Source: Nocardioides zhouii | GTDB lineage: Bacteria > Actinomycetota > Actinomycetes > Propionibacteriales > Nocardioidaceae | Assembly (NCBI RefSeq): GCF_004137345.1 | Contig: NZ_SDWV01000007.1 | Span: forward strand, 1-64,000 | Direction of reading: 5' to 3' | DNA: 64,000 bases | Shown: one piece after another, positions 49,242 to 58,326 of the stretch | How positions within the stretch are numbered: position 1 is the stretch's first letter | Layout: every line of letters begins with the position of its first letter | Notes under the pieces: model-generated | Database searches by the model: none | What the model was told of the DNA's origin: nothing | Seen by the model: the letters and a program-made list of their open reading frames with translations, nothing else | Position numbers and translations under genes: made by a program

Positions 49242-49919
49242 ATGACGCTCGGCGGCTTCCGGCCCGGCCCCGTGGTGACCGACACGGCACTGCGGCTCGA
49301 CTCGATCACGTACGTCGCCGGCCGCACCCTCCTCGACGACGTCAGCGTCACCTTCCCCGCCGGCAAGGTGACCGCGCTGTCCGGGCCCAGCGGGTCGGGC
49401 AAGACCACGCTGCTCTCCATCGCGGGCGGGCTGCTCCAGGCCACCTCCGGCACCGCCGAGCTCGACGGGCGCGAGATGTGGACCGGCAGCGGCGACCCGC
49501 TCCCGCAGGTCGCGTTCGTGCTCCAGGTCTACGGCCTGGTGCCGATCCTGTCCGCCCGCGAGAACGTCTCCATCGCGCTGAGGGCCCGCGGCACCGCGCC
49601 CGCCGACGCCGACGACGCCGCGGAGGCCGCGCTGGCCCGCTTCGGCATCGCCGACCTCGGGGAGCGGCAGGTGGAGGAGCTCTCGGGCGGCCAGATGCAG
49701 CGCGTCGCCTGTGCCCGCGGCTTCGTCGTGGGCGCCGAGGTGCTGCTGGCCGACGAGCCGACCTCCGAGCTCGACGAGGGCAACCGCGGCGTCGTGCTCG
49801 CCGAGCTCCGCGAGGAGGCGGCCCGCGGGGCCGTCGTCGTCGTCGCCACCCACGACCCCGCCGTCGTCGAGGCCTGCGACCTCCACATCGCCCTCGACGA
49901 GGGCCGGGTCGTCGGGTGA
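49242..49919 (+). CDS. ABC exporter ATP-binding protein 2
   Basis: A 225-residue ATPase with Walker A GPSGSGKTT, FVLQVYGLVPILSARENV at the Q-loop region, signature LSGGQMQRVACARG, Walker B VLLADEPTSELD and H-loop ATHDP. It is of the LolD/MacB class that works with FtsX permeases. Its GTGA overlap with permease 1 (49916-49919) shows coupling. Two ATPases for two permeases may form a heteromeric exporter. Confidence 0.93.
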   Translation: MTLGGFRPGPVVTDTALRLDSITYVAGRTLLDDVSVTFPAGKVTALSGPSGSGKTTLLSIAGGLLQATSGTAELDGREMWTGSGDPLPQVAFVLQVYGLVPILSARENVSIALRARGTAPADADDAAEAALARFGIADLGERQVEELSGGQMQRVACARGFVVGAEVLLADEPTSELDEGNRGVVLAELREEAARGAVVVVATHDPAVVEACDLHIALDEGRVVG

Positions 49920-52288
49920 GCCGAGTCCTTCGCGGGGCCTGGAGTCGTCGCGGTGCCCTGACCACGCTGGTCCTGATGACCGTCGTGGTCGTCGGTGGCG
50001 CGGTGACCGTGCTCCAGTTCGCCGAGGCGGCCGGCACGTCGCGATGGCTGACCGCGCCGCTGCTCCTGCTGGGCGCGGTCGCCGTGCCCAGCATCGGCGC
50101 CGAGCTCGCCGTCGCACGGCGCGAGGAGATAGGGCTGGCGCGACTGCGCGGGATCCACGGCCTCCGGCTCTGGCGCTTCCTGCTGGTCGAGCCCTTGCTG
50201 GCCATCGCGATCGGCACCCTGCTGGGCCTCGCCGTCGGCGCGGCCGGCACCGTCCTGGCCACCCGTACGTGGCTCGACGACACCGCCGCCGCGCTCCAGC
50301 AGCCGGCCCTCGTCGCCGCGGCCGCCATCGCCGGTGCGGCGCTCGTGATCATCGCGCTGTCCGCCGCCGCCGCGCTCCGCGAGCCGCTGGCGGTCCAGGT
50401 CTCGATGCGACGACGGCCGCGCCGCGCGACGACCGTCGCGGTGTTCCTCAGCGTCCTCGTGCTGGTCGGCGCGGCGGTCGCGGCCTACCGCAGCCGCTCC
50501 GCGAGCGACGAGCCCGACCTCGTCGTCCTGCTCGGCCCGGCCCTGGTCGGGCTGGCGCTCGGGCAGGCCGCCATCTGGGTCATCCGCATCGCGGCGCGCG
50601 GCCTCACGCCGGTCACCGAGCGGCGCGGCATGGGCGCGTTCCTCGCGGCCCGCCGGCTGGCCCGCGCCGACGACCTGGTCACCCCGGTCCGCCTGGTGGT
50701 GGCCGCGGCCATCGTCGGGTCGCTCGCGCTGAGCGGCGCGGTCAGCGTCAGCAGCTGGACCCGCGACCAGGCGGGCGTCGAGGTGCCCGGGGCCCGCACC
50801 ATCGACGCCACTGAGCTCGGCGCCGTCGGTGCCGTCGACCTCACCGAACGCGCCGACCCCGAGGGCGACCACCTCATCGCCTCGGCGATCGTGCGCAACG
50901 AGGAGCGCCTCGGCGAGCGCCGGGCGTACGTCGACGCCGCCCGCTGGGACGCCGTCGTGGGCGACTTCTACGACGGCACTCCCGCCCGGGCCGCCTCCGA
51001 CGCGGTCGACCGGCTGAGCACGGACGCGGCGCCCCTGCAGGTGCGCGGCGACCGGTTCGAGGTCACGCTCTCGGGCATCGTGGTGCCGGCGGTGCGCTCT
51101 ATCAACCTGCCCGGTGAAGAGGTCTACAGCAGCGGCGGCGGAGCAGCCGAGGTGACGCTGACCTACGTCACGACCGCCAACGCCTCCGGCTCGGTCGCCG
51201 TACAGCTCGTCACCCCCGGCGACGGCACGCCCGCGACCGCTCGGGCGCGGGTCCGCGAGTGCGCCCAGGGGTGCACCGTCACCGGGCTCGAGTTCGGCCG
51301 CAACGACGAGGGCGTCATCGACGACAGCGAGTTCGTGGTCCTCGCCGAGCGCCTCACGCTGGGCGACACCGACCTGCTGGCCTCGACGTGGGCACCCGAC
51401 CCGGCATCGGTGCAGGCCGTGCTCAACAACAACTTCATCCGCGGCTGGACCCCACCGGGCAGCTTCGTCGTCAACCGGACCGACGGCCTCCAGGTGGCGA
51501 TGCTGCCCATCGGCGCCGTGCTCGACGTCCACCTGGACCGCACGGGCGACGCTGTCCCGGTGCTCGTCGCCCCGGTCGACGACGAGGCCGAGACCCAGGC
51601 CCTCGACCTCGGCGGCGACGACCGGACGACCGACGTGATCGGCATCGGCGGCTCGCTGCCGCTGGTCGGCAGCGTCGGAGTGCTCTCCGACATCCGCACC
51701 TCGGCGGCCGGCTCCGGTCCGACGGTCCCGTCGGCCGAGGTGCAGATCGTCGCGGCTTCCGGCACCCCGGACGCCGTGCTCGACGAGGTCGCGGAGGCGA
51801 CCGGGACGTCGTGGCGATCCTCCGGGGCCGTACGCGACTCGCTCGGCGAGACCTACGGCGGCGACCAGTCGGTGGCGTACGCCCTCACCGCCCTCGCCTG
51901 CGCGCTCGTCGCGCTGCTCGCGCTGGGCGCCGGGGTGGCGCGGCACCTGCGCGACTACCGTCGCGACGTGGCTTCCCTGCGCGTGCTCGGCATCTCCGTC
52001 GGCACCGCCCGCAGGGCCGGCCGTGCCGAGCTCGTCAGCCTGACCGTGCTCGTGCTGGCCATGGTCGTGGCAGGCGGCTGGCTGGCCGTGACCCTGCTCC
52101 TCGGCGGCCTCCCACTCCTGGCGCTCCCCGTCGCGGCGCTGCCGCTCGACACCGCTCCGCACCTCCTGCCCCTGGTGATCCCGGCGGTCCTCTCGGCCGC
52201 CGCGGTCGTGCTCGTCGGCGGCCGCGCCCGCGCGGTGCGGGCGTCGACCACCCGGCCCAGCCTGCTGCGCGAGGAGGACCAGTCATGA
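49916..52288 (+). CDS. FtsX-family exporter permease 1
   Basis: A 790-residue permease. It has an N-terminal membrane block (about 10-190, LTTLVLMTVVVVGGAVTVLQF onward, with ARREEIGLARLRGIHGLRLW, the FtsX Arg-rich loop), further helices to about 290, and a large extracytoplasmic region (about 290-640). The C-terminal block (about 650-770) contains LRDYRRDVASLRVLGIS. Cargo unknown. It begins by GTGA overlap and ends by ATGA overlap with permease 2. Confidence 0.92.
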   Translation: MSRVLRGAWSRRGALTTLVLMTVVVVGGAVTVLQFAEAAGTSRWLTAPLLLLGAVAVPSIGAELAVARREEIGLARLRGIHGLRLWRFLLVEPLLAIAIGTLLGLAVGAAGTVLATRTWLDDTAAALQQPALVAAAAIAGAALVIIALSAAAALREPLAVQVSMRRRPRRATTVAVFLSVLVLVGAAVAAYRSRSASDEPDLVVLLGPALVGLALGQAAIWVIRIAARGLTPVTERRGMGAFLAARRLARADDLVTPVRLVVAAAIVGSLALSGAVSVSSWTRDQAGVEVPGARTIDATELGAVGAVDLTERADPEGDHLIASAIVRNEERLGERRAYVDAARWDAVVGDFYDGTPARAASDAVDRLSTDAAPLQVRGDRFEVTLSGIVVPAVRSINLPGEEVYSSGGGAAEVTLTYVTTANASGSVAVQLVTPGDGTPATARARVRECAQGCTVTGLEFGRNDEGVIDDSEFVVLAERLTLGDTDLLASTWAPDPASVQAVLNNNFIRGWTPPGSFVVNRTDGLQVAMLPIGAVLDVHLDRTGDAVPVLVAPVDDEAETQALDLGGDDRTTDVIGIGGSLPLVGSVGVLSDIRTSAAGSGPTVPSAEVQIVAASGTPDAVLDEVAEATGTSWRSSGAVRDSLGETYGGDQSVAYALTALACALVALLALGAGVARHLRDYRRDVASLRVLGISVGTARRAGRAELVSLTVLVLAMVVAGGWLAVTLLLGGLPLLALPVAALPLDTAPHLLPLVIPAVLSAAAVVLVGGRARAVRASTTRPSLLREEDQS

Positions 52289-55200
52289 TCCAGCTCCTCG
52301 GCGCCATCGTCCGCGGACTGCGCTCGCGCGCGCTGCTGTCCGCCGGCTCGGTGCTCCTGACCGCCCTCGCGATCGGCTCGGCCGTGCTCGGCCCGGTCTT
52401 CTCCGAGGCCGTCACCAACTCCTACATCGTGACGCGCCTCCAGGAGACGCCGGCCGGACTGACCGGCCTCAGCCGCGTCCTCACCCCGGACTCCACCAGC
52501 TCGGTCGAGCAGGCCGAGCGGGACGCCGTGGCCGTCGCGGACGCGGTGAACGTGGGGCCGTGGGCCCCGTCGGTCACCACAGTCGAGTCGCCGCGGTTCA
52601 TGGCGCTGCGGGGCGCCGTCCGCTTCTGGGCCCGCGACGGGGCGTGCGAGAGCCTCGAGGTGACGGGCCGCTGCCCGGAGCGTGTCGGCGAGGTCCTGAT
52701 GCTCACCGCCGACGTCGAGACGACCGGCGCCACGCTGGGCGAGCCGCTGACGCTGGCCACCTTCGAGCCCGTCGAGCTGCAGCGGCTCGGACTCGAGCGC
52801 CCGGGCCTCGACCAGGTGGTCGTGGTCGGGTCGTACGACACCCCGCGGACGGACGAGGACTGGCTGATCCCGAGCCGGCTCACCAAGTCGAACGAGCAGA
52901 CCAGCATCAACGGCGGCTACCAGCCGTACACGCCGGCCCCGTTCATCACGACCCCGGAGACGGTGGAGGCGCTCGGTGGCTGGACAGTCCGCGTCGACAC
53001 CCATCTGTCGATCCCGGCGGACCTGACCCCCGAGCAGCTCGACGAGGCCGCGGCGGCGGCGGTCGCCGTGCCGCGCGACACCGAGGTCGAGGTCGAGGGC
53101 GGCACCATCCGGGCCGACGACACCAACTCGCTCGCCGACGTCGTCGAGGAGGTGCGCTTCCAGCAGTCGACCGCGCGCAGCTCCATCGCCCCGGCCGTCC
53201 TCTCGCTCGTCCTCGTCGCCTTGGCGCTGCTGATGCGCCTGCTCAACGCGGCCAGCGAGCTCCGCGTCCCCGAGCTCGCCCTCGCCTCGCTGCGCGGCGT
53301 GACCGCGCGCCGGCTGTGGGGCCTCGGTCTCGCCGAGCCGCTGGGGATCCTGCTGATCGCCACCCCGCTCGGGATCGCGTTCGGCATGGGCCTCTCGTTC
53401 CTGCTCGTCCGCAGCTGGCTGGTGCCCGGCCTGCCCGTCCCGCTCCCCTGGGCGAGCTGGGTGGCGGGAGCGCTGGTGCTGCTCGCGGCCTTCGCCGTCG
53501 CGTGCGTCGCCGTCGGCCTCGTGGTGCGCGAGTCGCTGGCCTCCCAGCTCAGCGGCGTACGACGTCCGGTGGCCGCGCGCCGCTGGTCGGTCATCGCCCA
53601 GCTGACCCTCGTCGCGCTCGCCGTGGCCGTCCTCGCCAGCAAGCTGTCCGCGAGCGGACCGGGCGAGCCCGACGCGACCGACCTCGTCCTCCCGGTGCTG
53701 CTCGCCGTCGTGGCCGGGCTCGCAGCCACGCGGCTGACCGCGATGCTCGCCACCTGGTGGACCGCCCGCTCGCGTGGCCGCTCGCTGAGCGGCTTCGTCT
53801 CCTCCCGGGCGATCTCGCGCCGGCAGGAGGGCACCCTGGTGATCCTGCCGATCACCGCGGCGATCGCGGTGGCGGTCTTCGGGGTGGGGGTGTACGACTC
53901 CGCCGCCACCTGGCGCACCAGCGTGGCCGCGACGGTCTCGCCGGCCCAGACGACCTGGGCCACCACCCTCACGCTCTCCGAGGCCATCGACCTCACCCGG
54001 AAGGTCGACCCCGACGGGGACTGGATCATGGCCGCCGGCAGTGCGACCAACCCCGGTGCGAACTTCTCGATCGTCGACTCCAGCAGGCTCGAGCGGGTCG
54101 CCACCTGGCCCGCCACCTGGAGCCCGGGGCTCGAGGTCGGTCAGGTCGTCGACGACATCAGGCCCGCGGGCGTGGTGCCGACGGTCACCGGCAAGAGGCT
54201 CACCCTCACCATCGACAACCAGGCGGAGATGACGGCCGACCTGGCCGTCGAGGTCAGGTTCGGCAGCCGTGGCGGCCGGCCGCTCAAGGCGTACCTCGGC
54301 CCCTTCCCGCGCGGCGAGCAGACCCGATCGGTCCGGATCCCGTTCTGCAAGGACGGATGCCCGCTCGAGGGCATGACCCTCGGTGGCGGGGCCGGCACCA
54401 ACACGGCGATGTCCGGGACGCTGCGGCTCGCGGGCATCGAGGTCGACGGCGCGCCGGTCGACGGCGCCATCGACGGGGCCGGCTGGACGCCGACCCCCGA
54501 CCCCTCCGTACGGACGTCGATCGTCGAGATGACCGAGTCGGACGGGGGGCTCGACATGACCGTCGACACCGGCGACTCGGTCGGGATGGCGCGCATCACC
54601 GTCGGCGGCATCACCCGCGACCGGCCCGCGCTGGCCGGCCCCGGCGTGCAGCAGCGCGCGATCGCCAAGCTCGACGAGGGCTTCGGCCTGATCCCGGTCG
54701 CGCAGGTCGGCGAGATCGAGGGCATGCCCTTCACCGGGCCGTCCGGCCTGCTGGTCGACTACTCCTCCTTCATCACCGACCACTCCGTGTACGACAACCT
54801 CGTCACGGTCCGCGTGCTGGCGCGCGAGGGCACGCCCGCCTCGATCGAGGCGGCGCTCTCGGAGGCCGGGCTCACTGTCGGCACGACCCTGGCGCAGGAG
54901 CGGCACGTGCTCGACCAGAGTGCGTACGCCCTCGCGCTCCGGCTCTACGGCGTGGTCGCCGCGCTCGTGCTCGCGATGGCGCTGGCCGGCCTCTTCGTCA
55001 GCGCAGCCGTGCAGCTCCCCGCCCGGCGCCGGGACGCCGCTGCGCTGCGGGTGGTCGGGGTGCCCAAGGGAGCCGTGATGGTCGCGGTGGTCCGCGAGCT
55101 GGCGGTCGTGCTCGGCAGCGCGGCGATCGCGGGCATCCTCGCCGGCTCGCTCGCGCAGTGGGTCGTGCTGCGCACGATCACGCTGGGCTACGCCGACGAC

Positions 55201-55356
55201 CCGACGACGCCGGCGCTCGTCGCGGCGATCTCGCCGCTCCGGCTCGTGGTGCTGGCGCTGCTCGCGGCGGCGGTCTTCGGCACCGTGGCACTGATCAGTG
55301 CCTCGATGACGGTCCGGGGTGCGCGCGGCGCGACCCTGCGGGAGTCGGCCCGCTGA
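52285..55356 (+). CDS. FtsX-family exporter permease 2
   Basis: A 1023-residue permease, longer than permease 1. An N-terminal helix (LLSAGSVLLTALAIGSAVLG) precedes a soluble domain (about 40-290), a membrane block (about 295-420, with LALASLRGVTARRLWGLG), more helices and a second extracytoplasmic domain (about 550-870). The C-terminal block has LPARRRDAAALRVVGVPKGAVM. It completes the four-gene exporter; paired large FtsX permeases suggest export of a peptide, lipid or antibiotic. Confidence 0.92.
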   Translation: MIQLLGAIVRGLRSRALLSAGSVLLTALAIGSAVLGPVFSEAVTNSYIVTRLQETPAGLTGLSRVLTPDSTSSVEQAERDAVAVADAVNVGPWAPSVTTVESPRFMALRGAVRFWARDGACESLEVTGRCPERVGEVLMLTADVETTGATLGEPLTLATFEPVELQRLGLERPGLDQVVVVGSYDTPRTDEDWLIPSRLTKSNEQTSINGGYQPYTPAPFITTPETVEALGGWTVRVDTHLSIPADLTPEQLDEAAAAAVAVPRDTEVEVEGGTIRADDTNSLADVVEEVRFQQSTARSSIAPAVLSLVLVALALLMRLLNAASELRVPELALASLRGVTARRLWGLGLAEPLGILLIATPLGIAFGMGLSFLLVRSWLVPGLPVPLPWASWVAGALVLLAAFAVACVAVGLVVRESLASQLSGVRRPVAARRWSVIAQLTLVALAVAVLASKLSASGPGEPDATDLVLPVLLAVVAGLAATRLTAMLATWWTARSRGRSLSGFVSSRAISRRQEGTLVILPITAAIAVAVFGVGVYDSAATWRTSVAATVSPAQTTWATTLTLSEAIDLTRKVDPDGDWIMAAGSATNPGANFSIVDSSRLERVATWPATWSPGLEVGQVVDDIRPAGVVPTVTGKRLTLTIDNQAEMTADLAVEVRFGSRGGRPLKAYLGPFPRGEQTRSVRIPFCKDGCPLEGMTLGGGAGTNTAMSGTLRLAGIEVDGAPVDGAIDGAGWTPTPDPSVRTSIVEMTESDGGLDMTVDTGDSVGMARITVGGITRDRPALAGPGVQQRAIAKLDEGFGLIPVAQVGEIEGMPFTGPSGLLVDYSSFITDHSVYDNLVTVRVLAREGTPASIEAALSEAGLTVGTTLAQERHVLDQSAYALALRLYGVVAALVLAMALAGLFVSAAVQLPARRRDAAALRVVGVPKGAVMVAVVRELAVVLGSAAIAGILAGSLAQWVVLRTITLGYADDPTTPALVAAISPLRLVVLALLAAAVFGTVALISASMTVRGARGATLRESAR

Positions 55357-55369
55357 TCGAGCTGCTTGG

Positions 55370-56128
55370 TTACAGGCAGCAGGGGTCGAAGCGGAACCCG
55401 ACGCCGCGGATGGTGCGGATCCACTGGTTGTCGGCCGAGGCGCTGCGCAGCTTGCGGCGCAGGTTGGCCAGGTGGACGTCGACGACGTGGGTGCTCTCGG
55501 GCACGAAGTCGGTGGACCACACGGCGCGGAGCAGGTCCTCGCGCGCCACGACGACGCCGGGATGGCTGACGAGGTGGGCGAGCAGGTCGAACTCGGTGCG
55601 GGTGAGCTCGATCTCCTCGCCGTCGACCCGCACCTCGCGGGCACGCGGGTTGAGCACGAGGTCGTCGCAGCCGGTCTGCCCCGAGACGTCGACCGGCGCC
55701 TGCAGGGCAGGGCCGTCCTGGGCGAGGGGCGCCTCGGGGGCGGCGATCAGCTCGCCGCTGCGGGGACGACGGAAGAGCGCCGCGACCCGCGCCTGCAGCT
55801 CGCGCATCGAGAACGGCTTGACCAGGTAGTCGTCGGCACCGACCTCGAGGCCGACGAGACGGTCGACCTCGCTCGTACGGCCGCTGACGACGATCACGTA
55901 GCAGTCGCTGAGGGTGCGGATCTGGCGGCAGACCTCGACACCGTCGATGTCGGGAAGGGTCAGGTCGAGGGTGACCAGGTCGGGGTCCTGCTCCCGGACC
56001 ACGGTGAGCGCCTGCGCGCCCGTACGCGCCACGGTGACGTCGAACCCGGCCTGGACGAGCAGGCGCGAGAGGGCGTCGCCGACGTCGTGGTCGTCTTCCA
56101 CGACCACGGCTGTGCGTGTGTTGTCCAT
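55370..56128 (-). CDS. OmpR/PhoB-type response regulator 1
   Basis: A 252-residue regulator with a receiver (about 1-120: VVVEDDHDVG, phosphoacceptor Asp in LVTLDLTLPDIDG, Lys in YLVKPFS) and a winged helix (about 155-250: ELTRTEFDLLAHLVSHPG, DVHLANLRRKL, RTIRGVGFRFD). All phosphorylation residues are present. It is convergent with permease 2 and next to a paralogue; no sensor kinase is close. Confidence 0.95.
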   Translation of the reverse strand: MDNTRTAVVVEDDHDVGDALSRLLVQAGFDVTVARTGAQALTVVREQDPDLVTLDLTLPDIDGVEVCRQIRTLSDCYVIVVSGRTSEVDRLVGLEVGADDYLVKPFSMRELQARVAALFRRPRSGELIAAPEAPLAQDGPALQAPVDVSGQTGCDDLVLNPRAREVRVDGEEIELTRTEFDLLAHLVSHPGVVVAREDLLRAVWSTDFVPESTHVVDVHLANLRRKLRSASADNQWIRTIRGVGFRFDPCCL

Positions 56129-56277
56129 GCGTCTGTCCCCCGACGGCCGATCCTATGGTGCACACGATTGTGCCGACCAGAGCGCCGCTCGTCCCTGGGG
56201 ACGCGCGCAGCCGAGCCACTGCCGATGCTAGGCGGCAGGGCTCGGCGCGCGTGGCGTTATCGCGATGCGAGCGGGAC

Positions 56278-57108
56278 TCAGAAATCGAGGCCGCGGGCCC
56301 AGTCCTCGGAGTCGATGCGCGCCACGAGGTAGGGGCCGCCACCTGCACGACGGTCCTGCTGCTGGCCCTCACGGTCCATCCGGTAGCCGATGCCGCGGAT
56401 CGTGTGGATCCAGGTGGCGTCGGAGTGCCGGCGCAGCTTGCCTCGCAGGTTGGCCACGTGCACGTCCACCAGGTGGTGGTCGTGCGTGAGCGCGCTGCTC
56501 CAGATGGCCAGGACCATCTCCTCGCGGGTGCACACCCGCGAGAGGTGCGTGGCGAGGTACTCGAGCACGTCGTACTCGATGCGGGTCAGCTCGACGATCG
56601 AGCCGTCGATCTGCACCTCGCGCCGGGCCGAGTTGATGACCAGGCCCGCACCGCACGAGATCGTGGTCGGCTCATCGGCCGGCTGCGACGGGCTCGGCAC
56701 GTGCGGGGCCGAGGCCGGCACGTCCTCGCTCGCCATCGCCGAGCGCGGCCGGCGGAACAGCGCGGCGACACGGGCCCGCAGCTCGCGCGGTGAGAACGGC
56801 TTGAGGACGAAGTCGTCCGCGCCGACCTCCAGCCCGATCAGCTTGTCCACCTCGTCGGACCGTGCGGACACGATCACGATGTAGCAGTCGCTGGTCTCCC
56901 GGATGCGGCGGCACACCTCGATGCCGTCCATGTGCGGCAAGGTCAGGTCGAGCGTGACCAGGTCCGGTGGATCGGCTGCCGCCACGTCCACCGCTGCCCG
57001 TCCGTCGCGCGCCGAGGTCACGCGGAAGCCCGCGCCCTCCAGTGTCTCCACCAGCGCCGAGGAAATGTCCGGATCGTCTTCGACGACCAATGCATGTAGA
57101 TCTTGCAC
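56278..57108 (-). CDS. OmpR/PhoB-type response regulator 2
   Basis: A 276-residue paralogue of the previous regulator (shared LVTLDLTLPHMDGIEVCRRI, FVLKPFSPRELRARVAALF and winged helix VELTRIEYDVLEYLATHL). The receiver has VVEDDPD and phosphoacceptor Asp in TLDLTLP. A 30-residue tail (GQQQDRRAGGGPYLVARIDS) extends beyond the winged helix. GTG 57108 follows GGGGG. The linker is longer than in regulator 1. No histidine kinase is adjacent. Confidence 0.94.
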   Translation of the reverse strand: MQDLHALVVEDDPDISSALVETLEGAGFRVTSARDGRAAVDVAAADPPDLVTLDLTLPHMDGIEVCRRIRETSDCYIVIVSARSDEVDKLIGLEVGADDFVLKPFSPRELRARVAALFRRPRSAMASEDVPASAPHVPSPSQPADEPTTISCGAGLVINSARREVQIDGSIVELTRIEYDVLEYLATHLSRVCTREEMVLAIWSSALTHDHHLVDVHVANLRGKLRRHSDATWIHTIRGIGYRMDREGQQQDRRAGGGPYLVARIDSEDWARGLDF

Positions 57109-57202
57109 GTTGAAACCCCCACAGAAAAAGCCGAAACAGGGACCCCACGTCCCCGCCGTGGCGCCGCCCGATCCGGCGTCGGTCGATGGTAAGGCCAAGA
57201 TC

Positions 57203-57214
57203 CCCTCTAGAGGG
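57203..57214. promoter_or_regulatory. 12-bp palindrome upstream of response regulator 2
   Basis: CCCTCTAGAGGG is self-complementary and lies 95 bp upstream of the GTG start, within the 176-bp gap to the GNAT gene. It may be an operator; no further support. Confidence 0.3.
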
Positions 57215-57284
57215 AGCGTTGTTTCCGAAGGCGAGTCGGATGTCTAGACCAGTGGATTTGACGGAAACTTTTGCCATGAGGCAA

Positions 57285-58226
57285 TTAGTGTGCGCTTTCC
57301 GTGGTTGGCGCGACGTCGATCGCACGGTTGACCCAGATGCTCTCTGCGACCATTCCGACCCGTTCGTAGAGGCCGAGCGCGCCGGTGCGCGAGTCCGTGC
57401 TCAGCTCGGACGTCGACGTCCCGTGGGCCCGCGCCTGCGCGAAGGAATCGACGAGGAGCGCCTGCGCCAGCCCGCGGTTGCGCTGGTCGCGGCGCACCGC
57501 CAGCCGGTCGACGTACCCCGTCGAGCCGGTGTCTGAGACCAGCACCAGCGAGACCCCCACGACCGTGCCGTCGGGGTCGAGCGCCACACGGAGGTTCCAC
57601 GGCTCGAAGCCGGGCCGGCCGGTCGTCGAGGCCGTGAAGTCCTCGAAGCTCTCGCGCTCGCGCACCGACCACTCGAGGAAGGCGTCCTCCAGGACGTCGT
57701 GGGCGTCCCGCAGCTCGCCGGGCTCGGCCGTACGGACGACGTAGCCCTCGGGCAGGTCGCGCTCCGGGATCGTCGCGCCCGCGGGGAGCTTGAGCACCCA
57801 GCTGGTCCACCGCACCCGGAAGCCGAGCTCCTCCAGGAGCCGGTCGCCGGGGGAGCCCTGCGGCACCGGCATCCCGACGACGCCCGACCTGACGCGACGA
57901 CCGAGGTCCTGGAGCCAGTGGGCCAGCCAGGTGCCGATGCCGCGACCCCGGTGGGAGGGGAGCACGGAGGTGTCGGCGCGGTCGGCGCCCATCAGCTCGG
58001 CGTACGCCACCAGCGTCTCCCCGTCGAACACCCCGACCGAGCGGGCACCGAGGTCGTGGCTGGGCTTGGCCCAGTCGCTGACGATGTCGGACTCCTCGAT
58101 GGCGACCTCGCCGATGTCCTCCTGCTCCTGGGCGGCCATCAGCACGAAGACGGCGTGCGCGTCGGACTTCTCCAGCGGGCGGGTGGTGAGACCGGCGGGG
58201 AGGGTAGACGGGTGCTGGTCGGGCAT
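57285..58226 (-). CDS. tandem-GNAT acetyltransferase
   Basis: A 313-residue protein with two GNAT domains. Domain 1 (about 15-150) has DTSVLPSHRGRGIGTWL as its acetyl-CoA loop; domain 2 (about 165-310) has VDRLAVRRDQRNRGLAQALL and LGLYERVGMVAES. Both loops are intact, so either may be active. The layout is that of mycothiol synthase-like and other tandem GNATs, though identity with MshD is not shown. ATG 58226 is the start. Confidence 0.88.
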   Translation of the reverse strand: MPDQHPSTLPAGLTTRPLEKSDAHAVFVLMAAQEQEDIGEVAIEESDIVSDWAKPSHDLGARSVGVFDGETLVAYAELMGADRADTSVLPSHRGRGIGTWLAHWLQDLGRRVRSGVVGMPVPQGSPGDRLLEELGFRVRWTSWVLKLPAGATIPERDLPEGYVVRTAEPGELRDAHDVLEDAFLEWSVRERESFEDFTASTTGRPGFEPWNLRVALDPDGTVVGVSLVLVSDTGSTGYVDRLAVRRDQRNRGLAQALLVDSFAQARAHGTSTSELSTDSRTGALGLYERVGMVAESIWVNRAIDVAPTTESAH

Positions 58227-58326
58227 GGGGAAAGTGTGCTGCCTCACGTGGCGCGCTGTCGCGCGCTTATTGCCGGTCTCCGGGCCCGCTGGGGAATGTC
58301 CGATTCCCCCGTGAGGCCCTACCTTT

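Noticed and set aside
51955..55644. 1229-codon minus-strand ORF opposite permease 2
   Set aside because: Low-complexity Arg/Asp/Gly composition; the plus strand has FtsX membrane blocks and overlapping gene starts.
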